In this document: positions 17,624 through 25,485 of the stretch, piece after piece
Layout: each line of letters opens with the position of its first letter
How positions within the stretch are numbered: position 1 is the stretch's first letter
NCBI RefSeq assembly: GCF_013106755.1
Contig: NZ_WHPF01000005.1
Location: 186,001-250,000 of the forward strand
From: Limnovirga soli
Lineage (GTDB): Bacteria; Bacteroidota; Bacteroidia; Chitinophagales; Chitinophagaceae
Length of the DNA: 64,000 bases
Direction of reading: 5' to 3'
Position numbers and translations under genes: made by a program
The notes under the pieces: generated by a model
Told to the model about the DNA's origin: nothing
The model's input: only the letters and a program-made list of their open reading frames with translations
The model's database searches: none

Positions 17624-18868
17624 CTATTTTTTATAGGTGATTTTATAAATATTACCCGTAGCATCATCAGCTACATACAAGCTGCCATCGGGGCCCTGTG
17701 CCAGTCCGCAAGGTTTAGGCTGACCTTTATCGCCTGCAAAACCATCAGCAAAAATTTCCCATTCGGCGGTAGGCGTATGGCCTTTAAATGGTACAAATGC
17801 TACCAGATAACCTTTTTGTAATTCTGGCGATTTACCATGAAATGCTATAAAAGCACCCTGCTGGTATTTTGCCGGAAACTGTTTGCCTGTATAAAACACC
17901 AGGCCATTGGGTGCCAAATGCGCCGGAAAAGCTACTACCGGATCCTGTGCATTGCTGCCACCTTCAATGGTGCCATTGCCGCCATATTCCGGAGCCAGTA
18001 TTTTTTTATGCTGCTGCTGATCATAATATACATAAGGCCAGCCACCGCTACTGCCTTTATGCAGTTCATACATTGTTTCTGCAGGTAAAAGATTATTTTG
18101 CTCAACAGTAAATAATTGGGGGTATAAATCATGTAATACATCCCTGCCATGCTGCATAATAAATAAGGATTTGGTAGTAGTGTTCCAATCCAGTCCCACC
18201 ACATTTTTAAAACCGGTAGCATAATGAACACCTTCTTTGTACCCCTGATTTAATTGATTGGTTTTAAACATCCAGATACCACCTACAGAATCTAATAAGG
18301 GGCATGGGTTTGGTGCCTGGCGGGCAGTATCACTTAATAAGCAGGAATTACTGTAAGAACCAATATTAACATAGATATTGTTTTTATTATCTACAGTAAT
18401 GGATTTTGAATTATCCCTGTTATGGTTTACCAAACCAGTAATAATTTTATCGGGCTGGCTGGGATTGGTTACTTCGCCTTTGGCATTTAGCGTATATCTA
18501 AAAACATCATCATTGGAAGATGCATATAAGTAATTGTTTTTAATGCATATACCAGTACCCGGATAATCGCCAAAGCCGGTTGTTTCATCAATAATGCCAT
18601 CGCCATCATTATCTTTTAAATAGTAAATGCCTTTACCATCTTTTAACCTGGATAGTTTTACATAAATACCACCCTGTGGTGTAATGGCCAAATGTCTTGC
18701 TCCATCCATTCCCTGCATAATAACTGCTGCGCTAAAACCTTCTGGTAATTGCAGTCCGCCAGCCTTTATGTTTACAACAGTTTTTGTGGTAGAATCAGCA
18801 TCTTTTGCAAAAATGGCAGGTGCTATAGCCATTGCAGTTAACAGCAGAAATATCTTTAAATTTTTCAT
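17624..18868 (-). CDS. Secreted glucose/sorbosone dehydrogenase-like beta-propeller protein
   Basis: This protein of about 414 residues has a signal peptide (ends PAIFAKDA). The beta-propeller resembles the PQQ-dependent glucose/sorbosone dehydrogenase group. Recurrent motifs are GARHLAITPQGGIYVKL, ITVDNKNNIYVNIGSYSNSC, VGLDWNTTTKSLFIMQHGRD and GLAQGPDGSLYVADDATGNIYKI. It should be periplasmic and may oxidise a sugar, but residues for cofactor binding cannot be checked by eye. The start at 18868 (MKNLKIFLLL) or 18874 gives the same signal peptide. It is monocistronic. Confidence 0.8.
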   Translation of the reverse strand: MKNLKIFLLLTAMAIAPAIFAKDADSTTKTVVNIKAGGLQLPEGFSAAVIMQGMDGARHLAITPQGGIYVKLSRLKDGKGIYYLKDNDGDGIIDETTGFGDYPGTGICIKNNYLYASSNDDVFRYTLNAKGEVTNPSQPDKIITGLVNHNRDNSKSITVDNKNNIYVNIGSYSNSCLLSDTARQAPNPCPLLDSVGGIWMFKTNQLNQGYKEGVHYATGFKNVVGLDWNTTTKSLFIMQHGRDVLHDLYPQLFTVEQNNLLPAETMYELHKGSSGGWPYVYYDQQQHKKILAPEYGGNGTIEGGSNAQDPVVAFPAHLAPNGLVFYTGKQFPAKYQQGAFIAFHGKSPELQKGYLVAFVPFKGHTPTAEWEIFADGFAGDKGQPKPCGLAQGPDGSLYVADDATGNIYKITYKK

Positions 18869-18913
18869 GTACACAACAAAATTTTAGAGCGTGAAGATAG
18901 TGTAGTAAAGGCT

Positions 18914-21214
18914 TTATAATTGTGATAATATTCTATCCAAAGCAGCGATTAATTGTGCTGCATTTTTGATTGAGAACACCAAGGGTGGCTTTATTTTAAG
19001 TACGTTATGCAATGGCCCATCGGTGCTTATTAAAAAACCCTGCTCCTTCATTTGCTCAACAACCTTATCAATTTCAGCCACTGCGGGTTCCTTTGTAATC
19101 CGGTTTCGCACCAATTCAGCACCTACAAAAAGGCCATTGCCTCTTACATCGCCAATAATGGTATGCTTTTGCATTAGGTTTTTAAGCCCCTCAAGCAAAT
19201 AGTTACCGGTATCTAATGCATTTTGCTGCAGCTCTTCCTGCTGTATGGTTTCCAAAACAGCCTTGCCGGTAGCCATAGAAACAGGATTGCCGCCAAAAGT
19301 GTTAAAGTATTCCATACCTGTATTAAAAGCCTCTGCAATTTTAGCGGTAACCACTACTGCAGCTAATGGGTGGCCATTGCCTATCGGCTTACCCAGCACA
19401 ACAATATCCGGTATTACGTCCTGTAATTCAAAACCCCAAAATTTGCTACCTACCCTGCCAAAACCCACTTGTACTTCGTCGGCAATACAAATTCCACCAG
19501 CAGCTTTTACATGCTTATATACATTTGACAGATAGTTGGGTGGCAAAGGAATCTGGCCTCCCACACCCAATAAAGTTTCACATATAAAAGCAGCCGGCGA
19601 TTTACCTTCCCGGGCCATAAGTGCAATACTATTTTCAACATCAGCAGCATATTTTTCTCCGGCATCAGGATCATCATACCCATATGCACCGCGATACTGA
19701 TCGGGATTGATGGCTTTGTGTATATAGGGTTTTTGAGCAAATCCGCCTTTACCATCGAATTTATATGGGCTCATTTCTATTGCCGCTGTGGATGTACCAT
19801 GATAAGCATGATCGAGCACAATTATATCCTGCTGCCCGGTAATATGCCTGCTGATACGAATAGCAAGATCATTGGCCTCACTGCCGCTATTGGTAAAATA
19901 ACAAACATGTAATTGGGGTGGCAAGGTGGCTGTAAGTGCTTTGGCAAAATCAACCAAATTATCGTGCAGGTACCTCGTATTGGTATTAAGCGAAGTCATT
20001 TGCTGGTACATTGCTTTTACAACAGTTGGGTGGCAGTGCCCCACATGACTTACATTGTTTACACAATCAATAAACGTATGTCCTTTATCATCGTACAGAT
20101 ATTGTAATGCTCCTTTTAATATTTTTAAATGTTGCTGGTAACTGATACTAAGGTTCGGACCAATAAAGTGCTTACGATCCAGTTCCAGTTGGTTATAGCT
20201 ATCATTTTGCTGAATGATGGATGCATATCCACAGGCCAAACGAAATGTGTTATGTGCTTTAACCGGATTGATTTCAATAAGTGCAAACAATAATTCCCAG
20301 GCTGGTTTTTCGGAAATAAAATGATGTTCATTATTAGTTGCTATGGAAGCATTATAGGCAGATTGTGTTACACTGATACAAAGCCTTACAGCAATAAGAT
20401 AATAAAGCAGTTCTACTTCCTTTTCAGTTAATGGATAGGCCATATGATAGCCCTTAACTATTAAGGCGGCGGCATGTAATGGATTTTCAGTATTCATCAT
20501 GGCATAGGTGCAGGCCACCGCCAGATTATTGATGAGTGCTGTATAGACCATATCGCTAAAATCAATAAGGCCTGTAACCTGATTACCAGATACCAGTACA
20601 TTTGTATCGTTGGCATCGTGGTGAACATATGCGTGACGAAGGCCTGAAAGAAATGGCAAAACTTCAAGTTGAAATTGTAATAAAAAGTAGCCGGCAATTC
20701 TACGACTTTCGTGATTTTTTATACAATGCAGTTTTTTGTTGGCATCCATCGCATTACTGATATCCCACAAATAATATCGGTGCATGGCCGGATGGGAAAA
20801 ATCTTGCAATGATTTATCCATGGTACCCAAAAACTCGCCAAAATTGATATGCAGTTCATCGGACCGTTGGTTGAGGTGTACCCAAAAATCTCCGGTAAGA
20901 AAGGATAATAAACGCAGGTAATAGGTATTCCCCTGCCAATGTATGGTGGTTAGTTCCTTGCCAAGGGTATTAGGCAGAAAAGTATAAAATTTATCAGCCA
21001 CCGGGCTTTGTGAAAGATGTTGTACAATTTTTACCTGTGCATCAAAAAAATCATAACTGTGCTCATCGCTGGCAATTTTAAAAATGAATTTTTCACCCTG
21101 CGGAGTTTGCACCAAATAATTATATTCATATTCTCCGGTTAGGCTTTTTGCCGTTACGGTTAGCTGATAATGCGTTTGTACCAGCTGAATGATTTGTTCG
21201 AGTGTAAATGGCAT
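18914..21214 (-). CDS. Kinase-class III aminotransferase fusion (phospho-lyase type)
   Basis: This 766-residue protein has two enzymes. Residues about 1-320 form an APH/choline-kinase-like phosphotransferase with the catalytic loop HHDANDTN (H199, D200, N205) and DFSD at 218-221. Residues about 340-766 form a class III PLP enzyme with [29 protein letters not shown] and the Schiff-base Lys609 in [10 protein letters not shown]. The pairing mirrors the separate mammalian proteins HYKK and PHYKPL/ETNPPL, in which a kinase phosphorylates hydroxylysine and a PLP lyase removes phosphate and ammonia. A similar two-step degradation of a hydroxyamine is inferred; the substrate is unknown. It is alone in its transcription unit. 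Confidence 0.85.
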   Translation of the reverse strand: MPFTLEQIIQLVQTHYQLTVTAKSLTGEYEYNYLVQTPQGEKFIFKIASDEHSYDFFDAQVKIVQHLSQSPVADKFYTFLPNTLGKELTTIHWQGNTYYLRLLSFLTGDFWVHLNQRSDELHINFGEFLGTMDKSLQDFSHPAMHRYYLWDISNAMDANKKLHCIKNHESRRIAGYFLLQFQLEVLPFLSGLRHAYVHHDANDTNVLVSGNQVTGLIDFSDMVYTALINNLAVACTYAMMNTENPLHAAALIVKGYHMAYPLTEKEVELLYYLIAVRLCISVTQSAYNASIATNNEHHFISEKPAWELLFALIEINPVKAHNTFRLACGYASIIQQNDSYNQLELDRKHFIGPNLSISYQQHLKILKGALQYLYDDKGHTFIDCVNNVSHVGHCHPTVVKAMYQQMTSLNTNTRYLHDNLVDFAKALTATLPPQLHVCYFTNSGSEANDLAIRISRHITGQQDIIVLDHAYHGTSTAAIEMSPYKFDGKGGFAQKPYIHKAINPDQYRGAYGYDDPDAGEKYAADVENSIALMAREGKSPAAFICETLLGVGGQIPLPPNYLSNVYKHVKAAGGICIADEVQVGFGRVGSKFWGFELQDVIPDIVVLGKPIGNGHPLAAVVVTAKIAEAFNTGMEYFNTFGGNPVSMATGKAVLETIQQEELQQNALDTGNYLLEGLKNLMQKHTIIGDVRGNGLFVGAELVRNRITKEPAVAEIDKVVEQMKEQGFLISTDGPLHNVLKIKPPLVFSIKNAAQLIAALDRILSQL

Positions 21215-21238
21215 ATAACAAGTTTTATAGAATGGGTA

Positions 21239-21309
21239 GCCCCTTTTTGGATTGGACGCTGAAGAGTGCGACGCAAGTAAAGCTATATTGGAATACTTTA
21301 GTCGGGCTC
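21239..21309 (+). repeat. Dispersed 70-bp element, copy 12 (type A), overlapping the rmuC stop
   Basis: The core region is at 21258-21277 (GAAGAGTGCGACGCAAG readable), with tail TAAAGC. The right end GTCGGGCTC overlaps the last three codons and stop of rmuC. Confidence 0.8.
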
Positions 21310-22698
21310 ATTATTTAATAATCTTTCAGGCAATTGTTTGGCAGCACTGGCACCCATTTTTTTAAGTTCCTCTACTTTGTTGATGATATTTCCACGACCA
21401 GTGGCTATTTGTTTAAAGGCATTATCGTAGGCGGTGCCTGCTTCGCTAATACGTTTGCCCACCAGTTCAAAATTATCGATAAAGCCATGAAATTTATCGT
21501 ACAAAGCACCAGCCTTTTCGGCTATTTCTATGGCATGCTTATTTTGTAATTCTATGCGCCATAAATCGGCTACAATTTTTAAAACTGCCAGTAAATTGGT
21601 GGGGCTAACCAACAAAATTCTTTTGTCGTGGGCATATTTCCATAATTGGCTATCGGTTTTAACGGCTTCTAAAAAAGCAGGTTCAATGGGTATAAAGAGT
21701 AGCACATAATCGAGTGCCTGTGCATATTTGGGGTAATTTTTACGACTTAAACCATCTATATGCGCCCTTAGAGATTTGATATGATTGGCCAGCTGCTGCT
21801 GTTGTGTTACTGCATCTGTGGCGGCAATATATTGCTCCCAGGCAACTAATGAAACTTTTGAATCGATAATTACTTTTCGTAAATCGGGGTAGTAAATGGT
21901 TACATCGGGTTGCAGCCCCTTTCCATTTTCGTCTTTAATAATATTACCGGCATTGTCCTTAATAAATTCCTGCAGCAAATATTCCCTGCCTTTGGTAAGT
22001 CCGCTGTATTCTAAAATACTTTCCAGTATCATTTCGCCCCAGTTGCCCTGCATTTTGGTATTCCCTTTTAATGCGGTAGTTAGGTTATTGGCCTCCTGAC
22101 TAACCTGCTGGCTCATGAGTATTAATTTTTCAATTTCTTTACCCAATGAAAAACGTTCTTTTGATTCCTTATCGTAAGTGTCTTCTACTTTTTGTTTAAA
22201 ATCGCCGAGCTGTAGTTTTAACGGATCGAGAATGGCTTTCAACTTTTCTTCGTTTACCTGTGTAAATCTGGCAGTTTTTTCTTCGAGTATAGATTGGGCC
22301 AGGTGTTTAAATTCGAATCGAAAACGTTCGCCTATTTGTTCTAATTCGGCTTTTTGTGTGGCCAGCTTTTCATCTGCAGATTGAAATTTTGCTTTAAACA
22401 TAGCCAGCTGATCTTTTAACAGCTGGTTATCCATTTGCAGTTTTGGTAATTGCTGTAATTGTTGCTCCTGCATTTGTACCGTGTTTGCGGCTGCGGCATA
22501 TCGTTCAGCAAGTTGTTGTTTTTGCTGTTGTAATACATCCTGTTGCTGTAGTAAAGTTTGCAACCTTTGGTCTAATTGATTAGCCCTTTCCAATAAAATA
22601 GCAGCTTTTGCGGCGGCCATATTTTTTACAATAAGTATGGTTATACCTGCACTGATGATGACGGTGGTGCTGATTATAAGCAGAAGTGTAGTATCCAT
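21298..22698 (-). CDS. rmuC: DNA recombination protein RmuC
   Basis: This 466-residue protein limits inversions and recombination at short repeats; its biochemistry is inferred from a nuclease-like fold. Residues 1-28 form a membrane helix, about 35-150 a Gln-rich coiled coil, and about 200-400 the conserved core (KGNTKMQGNWGEMILESILEYSGL, QPDVTIYYPDLRKVIIDSKVSL, LLFIPIEPAFLEA). The last residues EPD and the stop codon lie inside a dispersed element. Its presence beside a repeat-rich background is notable but probably coincidental. Confidence 0.95.
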   Translation of the reverse strand: MDTTLLLIISTTVIISAGITILIVKNMAAAKAAILLERANQLDQRLQTLLQQQDVLQQQKQQLAERYAAAANTVQMQEQQLQQLPKLQMDNQLLKDQLAMFKAKFQSADEKLATQKAELEQIGERFRFEFKHLAQSILEEKTARFTQVNEEKLKAILDPLKLQLGDFKQKVEDTYDKESKERFSLGKEIEKLILMSQQVSQEANNLTTALKGNTKMQGNWGEMILESILEYSGLTKGREYLLQEFIKDNAGNIIKDENGKGLQPDVTIYYPDLRKVIIDSKVSLVAWEQYIAATDAVTQQQQLANHIKSLRAHIDGLSRKNYPKYAQALDYVLLFIPIEPAFLEAVKTDSQLWKYAHDKRILLVSPTNLLAVLKIVADLWRIELQNKHAIEIAEKAGALYDKFHGFIDNFELVGKRISEAGTAYDNAFKQIATGRGNIINKVEELKKMGASAAKQLPERLLNNEPD

Positions 22699-22739
22699 AA
22701 TACAGTAACTGTTTTATATAACAAATATTGTATGCCTTT

Positions 22740-22810
22740 GCTGCCATAAAAGTGGAACCCTGAACCGAGCGTGGCAAGCGGCGATGCCATATTTTTATTA
22801 GATGATACCA
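22740..22810 (+). repeat. Dispersed element, copy 13 (type B core, CGGCGATGCC tail)
   Basis: GAACCCTGAACC followed by GAGCGTGGCAAG at 22755-22778. The left end is GCTGCCATAAAAG; the right end is not recognisable. Confidence 0.78.
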
Positions 22811-22840
22811 AAAAATACTTGTTCGTAAATACCCTGGCGT

Positions 22841-24163
22841 TTACCGGGCAATTTTTACAATATATTTTTTGCCCTTCATTTTCTCGTTTTGTATGCGCAG
22901 TAATAATTCTTTTACCTTTTGTTTTTTTACTGCCGTAAAGCAAACAAAATCTTTTACTTCTATCAGGCCAATATCAGCTTTATCCAGCTTGCCCTTTTGG
23001 GTAAAGAAACCTACAATATCAGTTTTATTTAGTTTTTCCTTTTTACCTCCATTTATAAAAAGTGTTGTCCATACGGTTGGCAAAGGTGGTTTTACTTTTA
23101 TGGGCAACTGAAGTGTGGTAGCAATAGCTGCTACATATGCAGGTATGGTTTCTGTATCGTGCATCAGCAGGTATGCAGTGCCAGTAGCCTGCATGCGGGC
23201 TGTACGGCCGTTACGGTGTGTAAACTCTGCAGCGGTATGCGGCAAATGATAATGAATTATATGCTTTACCTCGGGTATGTCCAGTCCGCGGGCAGCAAGA
23301 TCTGTTGCTACTAAAAACTGAGTGGTGCCATTACGTAATTTTACCAATGCCTGCTCTCTTTGCATTTGCTCCAAGCCGCCATGAAAGCAGCCGGCATCAA
23401 TACCTTTTTGCTGCAACAAAGTGGTTGTACGCTCTACGGCTTCGCGGTGATTACAAAAAATAATTACCGAGCCTGTTTGTATAAAGCAAAGCAGCTGATA
23501 AAGGGCATCTATTTTATCTTTTTCGGCAGATGCTACCAGTTTTATTTCCAATGCAGGTGGTTCTTCCTGTATAGTAATATAATCCAGTACTTCGGGTTGT
23601 ACAAGTCCAGTAAAATCTGGTATTACCAATGCTTTTGTGGCAGATACCAATATGCGTTTTTGCAGCTGTTGCAATTCACCCATTATAAATTGCATTTCTT
23701 CATCAAAACCCAGTTCCAGCGATTTATCAAATTCGTCCAGCACAATGGTGCTTATATCTTTTGAGGTAAAGCTATTACGCTCCATATGGTCTTTAATACG
23801 GCCGGGGGTACCAATTAGCAGAGTCGGGGGTTCTGCCATATTTTGTATTTCGGTTTGCATATCGTGCCCGCCATAACAACAGGCTACTTTAAAACCAGTA
23901 CTCATTTTTTTCCATACCTGTTCAATTTGCAGGGCAAGTTCACGGGAAGGAGTTAGTATTAAACATTGCACCGTTTTAATATCTGCCCTTAAAAACGAAG
24001 CTACCGGTAATAAAAAAGCCAGCGTTTTACCAGATCCGGTTGGGGAAAGCAACACGGTACCAGCTTGTGCTGTAATAGTAGCCTGGGCAGCCTGCTGCAT
24101 GGCGTTTAAGGCAGGTATTTCTAATCTATGTAATATGGCTTCCAGCTGTACTTGGGTAAACAT
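22841..24163 (-). CDS. DEAD-box RNA helicase with DbpA-type RNA-binding domain
   Basis: This 440-residue ATP-dependent RNA helicase is probably involved in ribosome biogenesis. Motif I is SPTGSGKT, motif Ia TPSRELA, motif II DEFD (a variant frequent in this phylum), motif III SAT and motif VI HRNGRTAR. Residues about 365-440 form a DbpA-type RNA-binding domain (VWTTLFINGGKKEKLNKTDIVGFF), which in E. coli DbpA recognises 23S rRNA. The start at 24163 (MFTQVQLEAIL) matches the Q-motif spacing. Monocistronic; the spacers on both sides hold type B elements. Confidence 0.92.
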   Translation of the reverse strand: MFTQVQLEAILHRLEIPALNAMQQAAQATITAQAGTVLLSPTGSGKTLAFLLPVASFLRADIKTVQCLILTPSRELALQIEQVWKKMSTGFKVACCYGGHDMQTEIQNMAEPPTLLIGTPGRIKDHMERNSFTSKDISTIVLDEFDKSLELGFDEEMQFIMGELQQLQKRILVSATKALVIPDFTGLVQPEVLDYITIQEEPPALEIKLVASAEKDKIDALYQLLCFIQTGSVIIFCNHREAVERTTTLLQQKGIDAGCFHGGLEQMQREQALVKLRNGTTQFLVATDLAARGLDIPEVKHIIHYHLPHTAAEFTHRNGRTARMQATGTAYLLMHDTETIPAYVAAIATTLQLPIKVKPPLPTVWTTLFINGGKKEKLNKTDIVGFFTQKGKLDKADIGLIEVKDFVCFTAVKKQKVKELLLRIQNEKMKGKKYIVKIAR

Positions 24164-24231
24164 GCGGCAAAGTTAACTGCTTAGGTGTACCCTACCTGAT
24201 TGTTATGCCATAGGTAGCTTATTATTTTTTT

Positions 24232-24301
24232 TGATATCGGCTGTATCACTATAGCAGCTTTACTTGCCACGCTCGGTTCAGGGTTCGGGTTATATGGCAG
24301 C
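24232..24301 (-). repeat. Dispersed element, copy 14 (type B core, TAAAGC tail)
   Basis: The minus-strand core is at 24263-24286, with left end GCTGCCATATAACC and right end GCCGATATC. It combines the B core with the tail otherwise found mostly on A cores. Confidence 0.8.
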
Positions 24302-24394
24302 TTAGACAAACAACCAATAATTATCCGTTCCTTAATAAAATGCAAAATGAGTGCCGCAGCCAAAATTTAATTTGGCGGAATGCAGTTTGTTTCT

Positions 24395-24415
24395 GTACTT
24401 TGAATTTCAAAGTAC
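24395..24415. promoter_or_regulatory. Palindromic operator candidate before the membrane protein gene
   Basis: GTACTTTGAA and TTCAAAGTAC form perfect 10-bp arms around one base, ending 4 bp before the ATG at 24420. A closely similar site precedes creD. The left arm contains TACTTTG, resembling a -7 element, with TTTG at 24371-24374 as a possible -33. A bound regulator would therefore block the promoter. Confidence 0.65.
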
Positions 24416-24419
24416 TTTT

Positions 24420-25073
24420 ATGACTGAGCAAGATCATCATTTAGATACCCTGCACGACATTAAGCAAATAATGGAACGCAGCAGCCGGTTTATTAGCCTT
24501 AGTGGATTAAGTGGTATTGCCGCCGGCAGCTGTGCATTGGTAGGTGCCTGGTTTGCTTATGGGGTTATAGCTAATAGCCGCGTAGAGGTAAAATCTATTC
24601 GTAGTATTGGCACTTCACCCGAACATTCTATAAGCATTAGCGACTGGATGGGTAACCAACTGGTACAAATAGCTTTGCTTACATTTATAGCAGCATTTAC
24701 CCTATCATTTATTTTTACTTATATAAGAAGCCGTAAAACAAATACGCCCATTTGGGGCCACTCTTCCCGCCGGTTACTGATTAATGTGATGATTCCCATG
24801 CTGGCAGGTGGTATTTACCTGTTTAAATTAATAGAAAACCAGGCATTTGGTTTAATTGCGCCGGGCAGTTTAATTTTTTATGGTCTGGCTGTATTAAACG
24901 CCAGTAAATACACCTTACCCGAAACCCGCTATCTTGGCTACGCAGAAATGCTGGTGGGTATAATAAGCCTTTGGTGTATAGGATATGGTATATACTTTTG
25001 GGCCATTGGCTTTGGTGTACTACATATTGTTTATGGCATTCTTATGTGGTGGAAATATGAGCGTAATGGCTGA
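24420..25073 (+). CDS. Integral membrane protein of the creD unit, unknown function
   Basis: This is a 217-residue protein that I do not recognise at the functional level. It has a short soluble N-terminus (HHLDTLHDIKQIMERSSRFISLSGLSG) and five or six hydrophobic segments, including GIAAGSCALVGAWFAYGV and LVQIALLTFIAAFTLSFIFTY. Its gene is followed by a winged-helix regulator and CreD, and it shares an upstream palindrome with creD. That makes it a likely target of the regulator and a partner in envelope stress or homeostasis. The start at 24420 follows the palindrome; the longer frame to 24351 would run through the operator. Confidence 0.75.
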   Translation: MTEQDHHLDTLHDIKQIMERSSRFISLSGLSGIAAGSCALVGAWFAYGVIANSRVEVKSIRSIGTSPEHSISISDWMGNQLVQIALLTFIAAFTLSFIFTYIRSRKTNTPIWGHSSRRLLINVMIPMLAGGIYLFKLIENQAFGLIAPGSLIFYGLAVLNASKYTLPETRYLGYAEMLVGIISLWCIGYGIYFWAIGFGVLHIVYGILMWWKYERNG

Positions 25074-25130
25074 TTTTAAAGGGTTTTAGCAAAACACTAT
25101 CTTAATTACAACACACAATTCGCTTCTTGA

Positions 25131-25445
25131 ATGAAGCAGCAGGAAATGAAAAATCCGATTGAAAATTTAAATAAAAATTTCGACAGCCGTGTACGTCTGG
25201 GTATTATGAGTGCCCTGATAGTGAATGCAGAAGTAAATTTTAACGAGTTGAAAGAATTGATACAGGTTACTGATGGCAACCTGGCCAGCCATCTAAAAGC
25301 ACTGGAAGAAAATGGTTATATTAAAGTACATAAAGGTTTTATAGGTCGTAAAACCAATACAACCTATACCGCTACCAAGGCCGGTGAAAAAGCCTTCAAA
25401 TTACACCTGGATGCATTGGAGGAAATGATCAGATCTGCTAAATAA
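25131..25445 (+). CDS. Winged-helix transcriptional regulator
   Basis: This 104-residue one-domain protein belongs to the MarR/ArsR-like winged-helix group of small regulators (helix-turn-helix core NFNELKELIQVTDGNLASHLKALEENGYI, wing FIGRKTNTTYTATKAG). It has no visible sensor domain or metal-binding cysteines. It sits between two membrane protein genes that each carry a matching palindrome just before their start codons, so it is the natural candidate to bind both. The start may be 25131 or 25146 (MKNPIENL). Confidence 0.88.
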   Translation: MKQQEMKNPIENLNKNFDSRVRLGIMSALIVNAEVNFNELKELIQVTDGNLASHLKALEENGYIKVHKGFIGRKTNTTYTATKAGEKAFKLHLDALEEMIRSAK

Positions 25446-25460
25446 TTTTTTTATTTTTTT

Positions 25461-25482
25461 ACTTTGTAATTCAAAGCACTTT
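25461..25482. promoter_or_regulatory. Operator candidate before creD
   Basis: ACTTTGTAATTCAAAGC, followed by ACTTT, lies 3 bp before the creD ATG. The extended 22-nt block matches the site at 24397-24418 at 19 positions, including both ACTTTG/CAAAG half-sites and the downstream ACTTT. Confidence 0.6.
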
Positions 25483-25485
25483 CAA

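Noticed and set aside
22674-22943. 89-codon minus-strand frame between rmuC and the helicase
   Set aside because: It overlaps the helicase C-terminus in another frame and an element; no supporting features.
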